DNA of 64,000 nucleotides from VRUE01 sp963824215 (GTDB lineage Bacteria > Actinomycetota > Thermoleophilia > Solirubrobacterales > 70-9): assembly GCA_963824215.1 (NCBI GenBank), contig CAWGOE010000001.1:806001-870000 (forward strand). Direction: 5' to 3'. Below, one piece after another: positions 17,355 to 25,638 of this stretch. The position numbers and the translations under genes were made by a program. Position 1 is the stretch's first letter. Each line of letters starts with the position of its first letter. The notes beneath the pieces were generated by a model that saw only the letters and a list, made by a program, of their open reading frames with translations, searched no databases and was not told the origin of the DNA.

Positions 17355-17664
17355 TTCGGTGTATCCCGCTTGGGGAGTGGGCTTCCTGCGTTTTGGGGAT
17401 CGTGTAGGAGGGCGAAAAACGGCCGTGGGGCAACGCCTGGGGCAATGTGAGAAGCGAGTGAGGTTCGGCGGCAGGCCTTGAGACGGGTCTCCCGTCCACC
17501 TACGTTCGGCTCGACAAGTCTGAAATAGCGGCCCCGGCGGCGCGGTAACGCCCCGGGGCCTGGCACCGAAGACCAAGCTTCGATGCAGGGAGACGGTACC
17601 CGCCGTCCCGTCATGGGATGCATCGCGGGCGTCCTCGGTGCCCGATCCGAGAGGAGGGGCGCCG
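17355..17664. other. Gene-free left end of the tRNA-Arg element
   Basis: No supportable gene. The stretch holds the paired TGGGGCAA boxes (17426-17445) and GC-rich sequence leading into the first cargo gene. Minus-strand frames here are reverse translations of the tRNA. Confidence 0.6.
17426..17445. other. Candidate arm-type integrase sites, left end
   Basis: TGGGGCAAC and TGGGGCAA separated by 3 bp, giving a 12-bp repeat period. The same arrangement occurs at 26828-26848 near the right core. Mirrored paired boxes at similar distances from both cores are expected of integrase arm sites. Confidence 0.6.
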
Positions 17665-18069
17665 ATGCCCAGCAGCACCGCCACGATCAGCAGGGACCAG
17701 CGCGACGGCCTTTACGCGCTGGTGCGGAATCACCTCGGCGGCCTCAGCGACGTCTTCGTGGAGATGGAGCAGCGCAAGGACTTCGACGCCGCCGAGCGCC
17801 TCGGCCGCGAGTTCGCCGAGGACTTCCGGCTGCTGGAGGACATCGGCTGGCAGCCGAACGACGGCCGCGAGTCGGTCGCCCTGACGATGCCGCTCGGGGA
17901 GCTGTCCGAGCTGCTCCAGCGGCTCCAGAACGAAGCTGAGCGCCTGCTGACCGAATCGCCTGCCGAGCGCAGGTCGAGGGAGGAAGACGAGGAGACGAAC
18001 AGGCGGTTCCGCCTCGGTCACGACGCCTGCGAGGGCGTTCTGGCCGACCTTGATCGCGAAGGCGGCTGA
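17665..18069 (+). CDS. Element-encoded helical protein of unknown function
   Basis: ATG 17665 is preceded by a strong GAGGAGGGG ribosome-binding stretch, which decides the start over GTG 17638. The 134-residue product is hydrophilic and mainly helical (DQRDGLYALVRNHLGGLSDVF; LSELLQRLQNEAERLLTES), with many Glu and Arg. I recognise no family. It is followed 3 bp later by the first XRE regulator, so it is probably the first gene of a three-gene element operon. A role in regulation or maintenance is possible but unsupported. Confidence 0.6.
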   Translation: MPSSTATISRDQRDGLYALVRNHLGGLSDVFVEMEQRKDFDAAERLGREFAEDFRLLEDIGWQPNDGRESVALTMPLGELSELLQRLQNEAERLLTESPAERRSREEDEETNRRFRLGHDACEGVLADLDREGG

Positions 18070-18072
18070 TCC

Positions 18073-18369
18073 ATGGAGCCCTCGCCCGAGGTCGCCGCCC
18101 GTTTCGCTCGGAACCTGCGCCGCTGCCGCGAACGCGCCGGGCTCTCCCAGGAAGAGTTGGGCTACCGAGCCCAGCTCCACCGCACGCAGGTCAGCTCTCT
18201 GGAGCGCGGCGTGCGAACGCCCCGCATCGACACGGTCCTGAGGTTGGCGGGCAGCCTCTCAGTGCCAGTGAGCGATCTGATCGATGGCCTCGAATGGACG
18301 CCGGGGTATGTCGAGGTCGTCGGTGGAGGATTCGAGATCACCGAGCGGCCGGAGTTGAAAGCCGCATGA
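18073..18369 (+). CDS. XRE-family HTH regulator
   Basis: The 98-residue protein is a Cro/cI-type helix-turn-helix: FARNLRRCRERAGLSQEELGYRAQLHRTQVSSLERGVRTPRIDTVLRLAGSL contains both HTH helices and the LERG..xP linker. A short C-terminal tail (WTPGYVEVVGGGFEITE) follows. Its TGA stop overlaps the ATG of a second XRE gene (ATGA), indicating translational coupling. The likely job is control of the element's genes or of integrase expression. Confidence 0.85.
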   Translation: MEPSPEVAARFARNLRRCRERAGLSQEELGYRAQLHRTQVSSLERGVRTPRIDTVLRLAGSLSVPVSDLIDGLEWTPGYVEVVGGGFEITERPELKAA

Positions 18370-18668
18370 CCTTCCAGAGCTACGACAGCAGCATCTTCAA
18401 AGCTCAGTTCGCAGAGAACCTGACCCATTGCCGCAAGCGCGCTGGTCTCAGCCAGGAGAAAGTCGCAGCCCGCGCCTCGATCAGCCGGGGCGCGGTCAAC
18501 AAGTACGAGAAGGAAGCCAACGTCCCCAGCCTCGACATCGTGATCCGGCTCGGCGGCGCGCTCTCGATCCCGCCCGCCGACCTCCTTGACGGCATCGCCT
18601 ACCGGCCCAGCTTCGTCGGCATGGGACCGGGCGAGTACAACATCTCGGAGGCCGATCCAGGCGCCTAA
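18366..18668 (+). CDS. Second XRE-family HTH regulator
   Basis: Starting at the ATG that overlaps the previous stop, this 100-residue protein repeats the same fold: FAENLTHCRKRAGLSQEKVAARASISRGAVNKYEKEANVPSLDIVIRLGGAL, followed by a C-terminal segment (YRPSFVGMGPGEYNISE) that parallels the tail of the first regulator. The pair looks like an old duplication and may heterodimerise. A long 12-bp minisatellite starts 28 bp after its stop. Confidence 0.83.
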   Translation: MTFQSYDSSIFKAQFAENLTHCRKRAGLSQEKVAARASISRGAVNKYEKEANVPSLDIVIRLGGALSIPPADLLDGIAYRPSFVGMGPGEYNISEADPGA

Positions 18669-18677
18669 ACCGAGCAG

Positions 18678-18947
18678 GTGCTCGCTTCGCTCTGCGTTCG
18701 TTCCGTACTTCGTTTCGCGCTTCGTTCTGTAGTTCGCCCGGTGGTTCGCACCGGGGTTCGTACAGAGGTCCGCACTGGGGTCCGCGTCGGGGTCCGCACT
18801 GGGGTCCGCACCCAAAATCCAGCTCGTACTGCGGCTCGCTCTATAGCTCGCACTGCGGCTCGCACGGCACTTCGCACTACGGCTCGCATTGTGGCTCTCG
18901 GCAACGTCCTCTGGTCCGCTTGTCGCCTAGCTTTTCGGAGCTCCTAA
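18678..18947 (+). CDS. Possible arginine-rich tetrapeptide-repeat protein
   Basis: A GTG-initiated frame of 89 residues spans the 12-bp minisatellite and reads it as a four-residue repeat (x-V/A-R-T/S, for example TGVRTEVRTGVRVGVR). Most differences between units in this frame fall at third codon positions, and the Arg codons are CGC/CGT, the preferred forms. The opposite strand is also open and would use CGG/CGA. There is no clear ribosome-binding site. It may be a real small basic protein or only a consequence of the repeat. Confidence 0.25.
   Translation: MLASLCVRSVLRFALRSVVRPVVRTGVRTEVRTGVRVGVRTGVRTQNPARTAARSIARTAARTALRTTARIVALGNVLWSACRLAFRSS
18697..18894. repeat. Degenerate 12-bp tandem repeat (16 units)
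   Basis: Sixteen consecutive 12-bp units, each starting YTCG or TCCG with a consensus near YTCGCACTGNGG, run in perfect register except for one 6-bp half unit (18817-18822). Some units are identical (18769-18780 and 18793-18804). It lies between the XRE pair and the integrase gene. Confidence 0.9.
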
Positions 18948-19187
18948 ATCGCTGACATCTATCCCGAAGGCATCTAGTCCGTGATCGATCCTCTCCGGTG
19001 GTTGCCGCCCAAGCGCGGGATCGTCCCGCCGCCGTCAGCCTCGCCGTAGCTCTGCTGACCTTCGCCTCCGGTTCCCGCGCGCCTCGCTGTCGCTCGGCGC
19101 TTTGCACCTTGTAACGTTTTGTCCGTCAACGTCAAACGGGGCGGCGTCGCGCTAACGACCCGCCCCCGGCTCACGAGGTGGAAGCTC

Positions 19188-20411
19188 ATGAGCGTTTCCC
19201 AGGATACGTCGACCCCTGCGGCCAATCCAGGTTGCGGCGACAAGCGGCGTCTGGTCAAGACCAAGACCCCCGGCGTCTTCAAGCGCATCGATGGTGATGG
19301 GCATGTCGTCGGCTACGTCGCCGTCATCCGTGTGGCTGGCAGGCAGCGAAAGCGCAACGCCCGCACCTACGAGGCGGCGCGAAGGATCAAGCGCGAGAGC
19401 GAGACCGACCGCGACCGCGGCGAGCTGCAGGAGCGCACGACGATCACCTTCCTGCGCTTTCTCGATCAGTGGGTCGAGCGCTATCGCGGCCAGGGGAGGC
19501 GCGGCTTCCGCGAGAACACCCGCGACGAATACCGCCGCTTGATCGCCGCTTACGCCCGTCCCTACTTCTCCGGCAGGCTGAAGCTGGTCGACGTGACGAC
19601 GTACGACATCGCCCGCTTTCTGGACTGGCTCGCCGACGAGAGCGCACAGGGCCGTCGACTCGCGGACAGCACGGTTGCCAACATCGCCAATCCGCTCCGC
19701 GCCGCTCTGGCCACGGCGAAGCGCGAGGGCCTGGTCCGCCACAACCCAGCGCAGGGCCTGCCGCTGCCTCACCGCGAGCAGATCGCCGACGAGGAGGACG
19801 AGGTCAAGGTCTTCAGCCGCGAGCAGCTCTCCGCGGTCCTAACGATGGCGCCTGAGCGCCACAGGCTGCTGTTCGAGCTCCTGGCGACCAGCGGCCTTCG
19901 GATCAGTGAGGCGATCGCCCTCCAGCGCCTGCACCTCCAACTCGACGCCGACAAGCCCGAGGTCTGCGTCCGCCGGGCCATCGTCCGCGAACGGATCGAA
20001 CCGCCCAAGAGCAAGCACGGTCGCCGAGAGGTCCGCCTACCGCCATCCCTGGCGGCGAAGCTCCGCGCCCATTTTGCCATCCAGTCCGATCAAGACTCGA
20101 CCGCCCTCGCCTTCCCCAGCGAAGCAGGCGGCCCGCTCGACCCCGGCAACCTCCGCCGCCGCGTCCTCAAGCCGCTGGCAGAGGAGGTCAACGCCCCCTG
20201 GGCGGGCTTCCACACGTTCCGCCACACCTTCGCCTCGCTCCACCTCAGCCAAGGCACCAACCTCCTCCAACTAAGCCGCGCCCTCGGCCACCACTCACCC
20301 GCCTTCACGCTGACCCGCTACACCCATCTCCTACCCGGCGATGAGGCGCCTGCACTCGACCTTCCTTCCCCAGGGCTTACCTCCGAGCTTCGGGTCAAGA
20401 TCTTCCCGTGA
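19188..20411 (+). CDS. int: Tyrosine-recombinase integrase
   Basis: The 407-residue integrase has an N-terminal arm-binding region (TPGVFKRIDGDGHVVGYVAVIR), a SAM-like core-binding domain (TFLRFLDQWVERYRGQG..FRENTRDEYRRLI) and the catalytic domain with SGLRISEA (Arg I), HTFRHTFAS (HxxR) and LGHHSPAFTLTRYTHL (His and nucleophile Tyr). ATG 19188, preceded by GAGGTGG, is preferred over TTG 19119. It should catalyse integration at the tRNA-Arg 3' end. It reads away from attL, with vsr converging on it. No excisionase is obvious; one of the XRE proteins might serve. Confidence 0.93.
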   Translation: MSVSQDTSTPAANPGCGDKRRLVKTKTPGVFKRIDGDGHVVGYVAVIRVAGRQRKRNARTYEAARRIKRESETDRDRGELQERTTITFLRFLDQWVERYRGQGRRGFRENTRDEYRRLIAAYARPYFSGRLKLVDVTTYDIARFLDWLADESAQGRRLADSTVANIANPLRAALATAKREGLVRHNPAQGLPLPHREQIADEEDEVKVFSREQLSAVLTMAPERHRLLFELLATSGLRISEAIALQRLHLQLDADKPEVCVRRAIVRERIEPPKSKHGRREVRLPPSLAAKLRAHFAIQSDQDSTALAFPSEAGGPLDPGNLRRRVLKPLAEEVNAPWAGFHTFRHTFASLHLSQGTNLLQLSRALGHHSPAFTLTRYTHLLPGDEAPALDLPSPGLTSELRVKIFP

Positions 20412-20452
20412 TCACGGTCGGGCCTAGAACCAGGACGGGACAGCGGCACCGG

Positions 20453-20926
20453 CTACTTCGTGAGGGCCCTGGCAATCCTGTCTGCGGCGTCCCCCGGTGC
20501 CTCATGCTCCCAGACCCTGACCACGGCCCATCCGGCTGCGCTGAGCTCAGTCTCGTTGAAGCGATCACGTTCGATGTTTCGAGCGATCTTCGCGTTCCAA
20601 TAAGTGGCATTGGTTCTTGGGCTCGTGCCGTGCTCGGGACATCCGTGCCAGAAGCAGCCATCGACGAAGACGGCAACCTTCTGGCGACGGAACACGATGT
20701 CGGCCCGGCAGCGCAGGCTCTTCAGTGGTCCGGTATCGATTCGATACCGGAGGCCACGCCGATGCAGCTCAGACCTGAGGGCAAGCTCAGGGCGAGTGTC
20801 GCGCTTCCGATTGCCCTGCATGACCGCTCTGGTAGCGGGCGAAGAGGCCGAGGGCGCTTTGGGAACGATGGTGCCCCCTCTCTTGGCGCTCGTTCCATCG
20901 GAGCGGCTTTCTAGGTTGGCGGGCAT
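20453..20926 (-). CDS. vsr: Very short patch repair (Vsr) endonuclease
   Basis: The protein shows the complete Vsr pattern: ASSPATRAVMQGNRKRDTRPELALRSELHRRGLRYR, ADIVFRRQKVAVFVDGCFWHGCPEHG (catalytic Asp and Zn-binding Cys/His) and WNAKIARNIERDR..AGWAVVRVWEHE. Vsr nicks at T:G mismatches left by deamination of 5-methylcytosine, so it accompanies cytosine methyltransferases. Only the ATG at 20926 retains the conserved SSP..R..M N-terminus. That start codon overlaps the start codon of the divergent dcm-like gene by two bases. Confidence 0.92.
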   Translation of the reverse strand: MPANLESRSDGTSAKRGGTIVPKAPSASSPATRAVMQGNRKRDTRPELALRSELHRRGLRYRIDTGPLKSLRCRADIVFRRQKVAVFVDGCFWHGCPEHGTSPRTNATYWNAKIARNIERDRFNETELSAAGWAVVRVWEHEAPGDAADRIARALTK

Positions 20927-22055
20927 GGATGCGATCTCTCTTTTCTCAGGTGCGGGCGGTCTCGACCTTGGATGCGAGGCGGCTGGCTTCGAGACGGTCG
21001 CGGTTGTGGAGGCCGATGAGACTGCGCGCGAGACGATCCTCTCAAATCGCTCTGAGTTCTTTCCGCAGTTGAGAGATGAGGCCGTGTTCACCGACATCCT
21101 CCAGGCCGATCCGCGCGACCTTCTTGAGCGATGCGGACTAGAGCCGGAAGAGGTGTCTCTGCTGCATGGAGGCCCGCCCTGTACCCCCTTCTCCAAGTCC
21201 GGCTACTGGCTTGCCTACAAGCGGGCAGGGGAAGACCCCCGAGCGAGCCTCCTAGATGAGTACGTCCGCATGTTGCGCGGCATCAAGCCGCAAGCCTTTC
21301 TGATGGAGAACGTCTATGGGCTCGCCTATCGCAATCAGAACCGCGCCGTGCTCGAGCGGTTCCTACGGGCGACTCGCAGGGCTGGGTATGCGGTCGAGTT
21401 CCGAATCGTCCTCGCTGCGGATCTGGGCATCCCTCAGCTCCGACAAAGGCTCTTTTGCGTTGGGATACGTCGCGATCTGATCCCAGGCTCTCAACGAGGC
21501 TGGAGCTTCGAGTGGCCTGAGCCCACCCATTCGGGGCCGCACGAGACGCGCACCGGCTGGAATGAGGACCTACCGCTCCACGTAAGCGCTGGACAGGCCC
21601 TTGCATCTCTTGCCGATGAGCTCAATCCACCCGAGCCCGAGGAGATCGTGAAAGGCACCTATGCCGGTGCTCTTCGATCGATTCCGCCCGGCGAGAACTA
21701 TCTCTTCTGGACGGCCGAGCGCGGCCATAAGAAGCCCCGATTCGAGTGGCGCTCGCGCTACTGGAGCTTCCTGCTGAAGCTTCACCCGGATAAGCCGTCC
21801 CCGACTATCCAGGGACAGCCCGGACCGTGGGTGGGGCCGTTCCATTGGGACAACCGGCGCCTTCGGGTTGCCGAGGTCAAGAGGCTGATGACCTTTCCCG
21901 ACACCTTCACGGTCCTTGGATCTAGGAGGGAGCAGCAACTTCAGCTCGGCAACGCCGTCCCACCCGAGCTCGGAGCCGCGGTAGCAACCGCCATGGCCGA
22001 CGAGCTCAGGCGCCTGGGTTGCTCTCCTCCGTCTGGGCTCGCGTTGGCCGCTTAG
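20925..22055 (+). CDS. C5-cytosine DNA methyltransferase
   Basis: The 376-residue enzyme carries the ordered motifs of C5-cytosine methyltransferases: motif I LFSGAGGLDLGCEAAGF, motif IV LHGGPPCTPFSKSGY with the catalytic Cys, motif VI LMENVYGLAY, motif VIII QLRQRLFCVG, a target-recognition region, and motif X QLGNAVPPELG. ATG 20925 begins MDAISLFSG at the usual place. It should protect host DNA from the restriction enzyme encoded 28 bp downstream. Divergent and start-codon-overlapping with vsr. Confidence 0.95.
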   Translation: MDAISLFSGAGGLDLGCEAAGFETVAVVEADETARETILSNRSEFFPQLRDEAVFTDILQADPRDLLERCGLEPEEVSLLHGGPPCTPFSKSGYWLAYKRAGEDPRASLLDEYVRMLRGIKPQAFLMENVYGLAYRNQNRAVLERFLRATRRAGYAVEFRIVLAADLGIPQLRQRLFCVGIRRDLIPGSQRGWSFEWPEPTHSGPHETRTGWNEDLPLHVSAGQALASLADELNPPEPEEIVKGTYAGALRSIPPGENYLFWTAERGHKKPRFEWRSRYWSFLLKLHPDKPSPTIQGQPGPWVGPFHWDNRRLRVAEVKRLMTFPDTFTVLGSRREQQLQLGNAVPPELGAAVATAMADELRRLGCSPPSGLALAA

Positions 22056-22083
22056 AAGTCCCCGCGACGAGGTCTCATCCCCG

Positions 22084-23184
22084 GTGTCGGAGGGTCAGGC
22101 TAGCTTTCCGGCAATGGGAATCAGGCTTGAGGACCAAACGCTGCTCCTTACGCTCGACGAGGCTCTCGCGCTCGCGCGCTCCACTGAGGAGCTGCCGGCG
22201 GTGTGGATTGCCCGTGTCGATCGACTCGGTGGGTTGGGAGTAAAGACTTACATCGCAGCACTCGGTGGCGCGCTCTTTGCGAAGGCGGCCGATCCGCGGG
22301 TGGACAGCCTCGCCCAGGATGAGGCAGCTGGCCCGCGGGGCTACAGCCTGCGGAAGGCAGCCGAGTTTCTCGCCCAGCAGAACAACGGTCGTTACCACCT
22401 CGGGGCGGAGGGACGCTGGCCCCTGAACAACCGGCCGTTTCTTGGGGGTCCAGCGCGGATAGATGAGTTCACGAAGATCTCAGGAAGGGCCCGGCCTGCA
22501 TACGAAGCCTTTCTCGACGGGCTTCGGGATCTGAACCGACTCGAGCGCGCCGAAGCCCTCACGGCGTTGGCGGCATTCCTTCGCGTTCGAATGGCGGTGC
22601 AGAACGCTGAGCGGGAAGCGGTCCGAACGGCACGCCAGATAAGAAGCGATCTCGCTCTTGAGGATCTGGTCGGGATCGTTGATCGGTTTGTCCGGGAAGA
22701 TCCAGAAGGGGGTAGACGCGCGCAAGCCTTGGCAGCCGCAGTCCTCGACTGCGCCTTTGACGACGTTGAACTTCAGCCGATCAATAGCCCTCATCCTGGC
22801 GATGTCCGGGTGCTGTCAGATGACCAAGTCATCCTCGCGGTCGAGGCGAAGCAGCTACCCGTCACGGAGGCTGTGGCGTCTGAGCTGTCCCGCGAGGCGG
22901 CCGAGCTGGGTGCGGATCTCGCGCTGCTCGTGGTGATCGCCGAGCAGCATGCGCCGCTCGATCGCGATCGCATTCAAAGAGAGGCATTGCGCGAAGACGG
23001 GACGTTGCTCATTGCGTGCGAGAGTGTGTTGGAGCTGATCAGCTCGGTAGCGGTTCTTTCGGGAACGCCAGCCATGCGGATCGAGGCAGACCTAGCTGGG
23101 GCAATGGCCGCGAGGCTGCGGGAGATTGGGGTGAGCAAAAAGGGCCAGAATGAGTGGAGGAGGCTGGTAGAAGACCGGTCCTGA
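22084..23184 (+). CDS. Restriction endonuclease, probably SacI-like
   Basis: The frame starts with GTG (an ATG at 22114 is an alternative) and encodes up to 366 residues. A PD-(D/E)XK core is visible at about residues 239-257 (PGDVRVLSDDQVILAVEAKQ: Asp, then ExK). The N-terminal half contains GGLGVKTYIAALGGALFAKA and a PRGYSLRKAAEFLAQQN segment, which resemble what I remember of SacI-family enzymes (about 360 residues, partnered by C5-cytosine methyltransferases), so that assignment is moderate. Position directly after the methyltransferase supports a restriction role. Confidence 0.65.
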   Translation: MSEGQASFPAMGIRLEDQTLLLTLDEALALARSTEELPAVWIARVDRLGGLGVKTYIAALGGALFAKAADPRVDSLAQDEAAGPRGYSLRKAAEFLAQQNNGRYHLGAEGRWPLNNRPFLGGPARIDEFTKISGRARPAYEAFLDGLRDLNRLERAEALTALAAFLRVRMAVQNAEREAVRTARQIRSDLALEDLVGIVDRFVREDPEGGRRAQALAAAVLDCAFDDVELQPINSPHPGDVRVLSDDQVILAVEAKQLPVTEAVASELSREAAELGADLALLVVIAEQHAPLDRDRIQREALREDGTLLIACESVLELISSVAVLSGTPAMRIEADLAGAMAARLREIGVSKKGQNEWRRLVEDRS

Positions 23185-23244
23185 GACGGCACGAAAGCAA
23201 TCCTCCTCGCCCGAGAGGCAACGGAGCAAGGTTCTTACGACGAG

Positions 23245-24324
23245 ATGACTCTTCACACCACCATCACGAAGAAGCGACTGGGAGACCTCCTTCCAGATCC
23301 TAAGAATCCGCGATTTCCTGAGGATCAGCGCGAAGCACTCGCAAACGGGGATGAGATCTTCGACTACCTGGCTGACGCCTTCGACGCGTTGCTACTCGCT
23401 GAGTCGATCGCTCGTCACGGCTACTTTGCATCCGAGCCGATGATCGTCATGGCCCATGAGGAGCGCTGGTTGGTCCTCGAGGGCAATCGCAGGCTGACTG
23501 CGCTGTATGGATTGGCTCGGCCAGATCTTCGAGAGCAATTCGACGACCAGGCCCGCTGGGATGATGCAGCCGAGGAAGCCGAGATAACGCTCGACTTCGA
23601 GGTGCCAACGCTGATCGCCGACGCGCGTGAGGACGCTGATGCAGTGATCGGCTTCCGTCATATCGGCAGCGTCTTGGAGTGGAAGCCGTTGCAGCGGGCG
23701 CGCTTCCTGGCCTACTTGGTGGATGATCGGCAGGAGACCTTCTTGGAGGCTGCAGACTCGGTTGGTGAGGACGAATCGGTGGTGCGCATGCTCTACAGGA
23801 ATCAGGGCATCATCGTCAACGCCAGGGAACTAGACCAGCGGGATCTCGCAGCGCGGGCCACCGATCGCTTTGGCATCTTTACTGCTGCGCTCAACCGCAC
23901 TTCGTTGCGTGACTACATCGGAGCGAAGCCCGTCCCGCAGGTGGAGGAACGAGTCCGTCAACTTGATGAGGACTCGCTCCCACGGCTGGTGGAGCTGGGT
24001 TCTTGGCTATTTGGATCCAATGGTGATGAGCGAGTAATTCGGGAGTCCCGCCAGCTCACCATGCTCGCAAAAGTCGTTGCGGATGACCGTGCGCGTGGCG
24101 AGCTTCAGCGGACGCGTGACCTGGAGGGAGCCTTCGCAGCGATTGCGCAGACGATTACGCCTGAGCCCGCACGCCTCATGCGCCAATTTGCTACCGGCGT
24201 CGGGCACATTCGCTCGGTTGCCAGTCATCTCGAGGTGATCGCCGCGGAGACACGAACGAGCGAACTCGCCGCCGAACTCTCAGAGCTTTCGGGTGAGATA
24301 ACCGACTCACTTCCAGACGATTAG
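23245..24324 (+). CDS. ParB/Srx-like domain protein
   Basis: The 359-residue protein has an N-terminal ParB-like domain: KRLGDLLPDPKNPRFP, LAESIARHGYFASEPMIVM and LVLEGNRRLTALYGL (residues 77-90), the EGNRR box that occupies the nucleotide-binding position of ParB/sulfiredoxin folds. A helical middle with an HTH-like stretch (QETFLEAADSVGEDESVVRML) and a long helical C-terminus follow. It does not look like a chromosomal ParB, and no ParA is nearby. Proteins of this type occur beside DNA-modification and defence genes. It is coupled to the next gene (2-bp gap). Confidence 0.7.
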   Translation: MTLHTTITKKRLGDLLPDPKNPRFPEDQREALANGDEIFDYLADAFDALLLAESIARHGYFASEPMIVMAHEERWLVLEGNRRLTALYGLARPDLREQFDDQARWDDAAEEAEITLDFEVPTLIADAREDADAVIGFRHIGSVLEWKPLQRARFLAYLVDDRQETFLEAADSVGEDESVVRMLYRNQGIIVNARELDQRDLAARATDRFGIFTAALNRTSLRDYIGAKPVPQVEERVRQLDEDSLPRLVELGSWLFGSNGDERVIRESRQLTMLAKVVADDRARGELQRTRDLEGAFAAIAQTITPEPARLMRQFATGVGHIRSVASHLEVIAAETRTSELAAELSELSGEITDSLPDD

Positions 24325-24326
24325 AG

Positions 24327-25388
24327 ATGTCGCTAGCAATTCCGGAGGGCGAGAACTCTGGCCTGCTCGCAGACTGGGCCGAGGTCAGCTTGCTCACCGA
24401 CAAGGCCGATGCGTTGAGCGAGGCACGACTGAGCCGACTGCTGCGAGCGGAGGCAAGCGCGGCGGCGGAAGAAGAACTTCAGGGTGGTCCGACGGACTCC
24501 ACCTCAGACGCCGAGTTGGGAGAGATCGAGGTCTCTCTTCAAGGTGATGAGGCGGACTTCGAGCGCGATATTCGGGTTGAGCTCATTCTTCAGGAAGTCC
24601 AGCTTCGAGCGAAGCTTGGTAGACACGTATATCCATTTCGGGTCGAAGAGGACCGAATCGTTCAGGTTGAGGCCTGCGGAGAGTCCGCCTATTGCCTTCT
24701 TCTGGCCCTCAGCTCGGCGAACGCTGCCTACCGGGGGGAAGGCAGGGCCCATGAGGTCGAGGAAGCCTTTGACGGCCTGGCGCTCGAAGCAATGCGCCGA
24801 TACCTCGGGCGCAACGCGGAGGGGCTGAAGTTTTCGAAGAGGTCAAGCGACCCCGAGGATCCAAGCTCCCGTCCGAAGCTCTTTACCGAGGCGATCGATT
24901 GGCTTCGAGGTCAACTCGATCTTCGGGCAGGCCTAAAGCGACCGGTTGATGAACCCGCTGAAGAGCCACACTCGGAGTGGGGTGAGCCGCGTCAGGATCA
25001 ACGGCCGATCCTGAATACCTATCAAGACGGTGGTGTCGACCTTGTCATCTGGTGGAAGTTCAAAGATCGCCGGCCGGGATTTCCCGTGTTGCTCGTGCAG
25101 TGCACGGTCCAGTTGACCTGGGAGAGAAAGCTCAAAGACATCTCGGTTGAGCAGTGGGAAAAGTGGATCGATTTCTCGATGGTTCCCCCACAGCGCGCAC
25201 TCGTCATTCCGTTCAGCGAGGATCCGCGGGACAAGCACTGGGAGGATCGATCTCTGCGTGCCGGTGTAGTAATCGACCGCCTCCGCCTGCTCGAGCTCTT
25301 GTCAGAGCTGGAGTGCGAGCAGGTGAAAGATCTCGTAGACACCCAAGCTGCGGACTGGGCGGTCCGGGAACTCAACACGATTGCGTGA
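24327..25388 (+). CDS. Nuclease-like protein partnered with the ParB-like gene
   Basis: The 353-residue product starts 2 bp after the ParB-like stop. The N-terminal 220 residues are acidic and helical with no recognised domain. The C-terminal part contains NTYQDGGVDLVIWWKFKD then FPVLLVQCTVQLTWERKL, which fits a PD-(D/E)XK-like core (conserved VDLV Asp, with Gln-Cys where Glu-x-Lys usually sits), followed by a WEKWIDF..PPQRALVIPF strand-helix pair. Nuclease activity is inference from this pattern and from the restriction neighbours. It is probably the effector of a two-gene module with the ParB-like protein. Confidence 0.55.
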   Translation: MSLAIPEGENSGLLADWAEVSLLTDKADALSEARLSRLLRAEASAAAEEELQGGPTDSTSDAELGEIEVSLQGDEADFERDIRVELILQEVQLRAKLGRHVYPFRVEEDRIVQVEACGESAYCLLLALSSANAAYRGEGRAHEVEEAFDGLALEAMRRYLGRNAEGLKFSKRSSDPEDPSSRPKLFTEAIDWLRGQLDLRAGLKRPVDEPAEEPHSEWGEPRQDQRPILNTYQDGGVDLVIWWKFKDRRPGFPVLLVQCTVQLTWERKLKDISVEQWEKWIDFSMVPPQRALVIPFSEDPRDKHWEDRSLRAGVVIDRLRLLELLSELECEQVKDLVDTQAADWAVRELNTIA

Positions 25389-25638
25389 GCGCTCTCTGCG
25401 GTCGGGAATGCGCGGCCTGGATGGGTTCGCATGCGCGCTGTGAGCAGGCCGGCTTGACGGAAACCGTGTCAGGGTGTTGCAACGGCCGATGATTAACCTG
25501 GAACGAGCGGACCGGGCGCGGAGGGTCGTGGGCTGGTCTACGGGCGGGATCTACTGTGTCGGCTTAGGGATTTGCTGCTTCGAGCGCCATCAGCAGACGG
25601 GAAGGGAGTTGCTCCTTCTCCACTAGGTAGTCGGCCCA

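Noticed and set aside
17164..17684. Minus-strand frames over tRNA-Arg with peptides such as RPTGFEPVTFGFVD
   Set aside because: These are reverse translations of the tRNA, a common artefact in automated annotation.
18697..18894. CRISPR array
   Set aside because: Units are 12 bp with no spacers and no cas genes nearby; a tandem minisatellite fits better.
18962..18976. 14-bp match between this stretch and the variable arm of tRNA-Ser(TGA)
   Set aside because: A match of this length is expected by chance several times in 64 kb, and it is not at a tRNA end.
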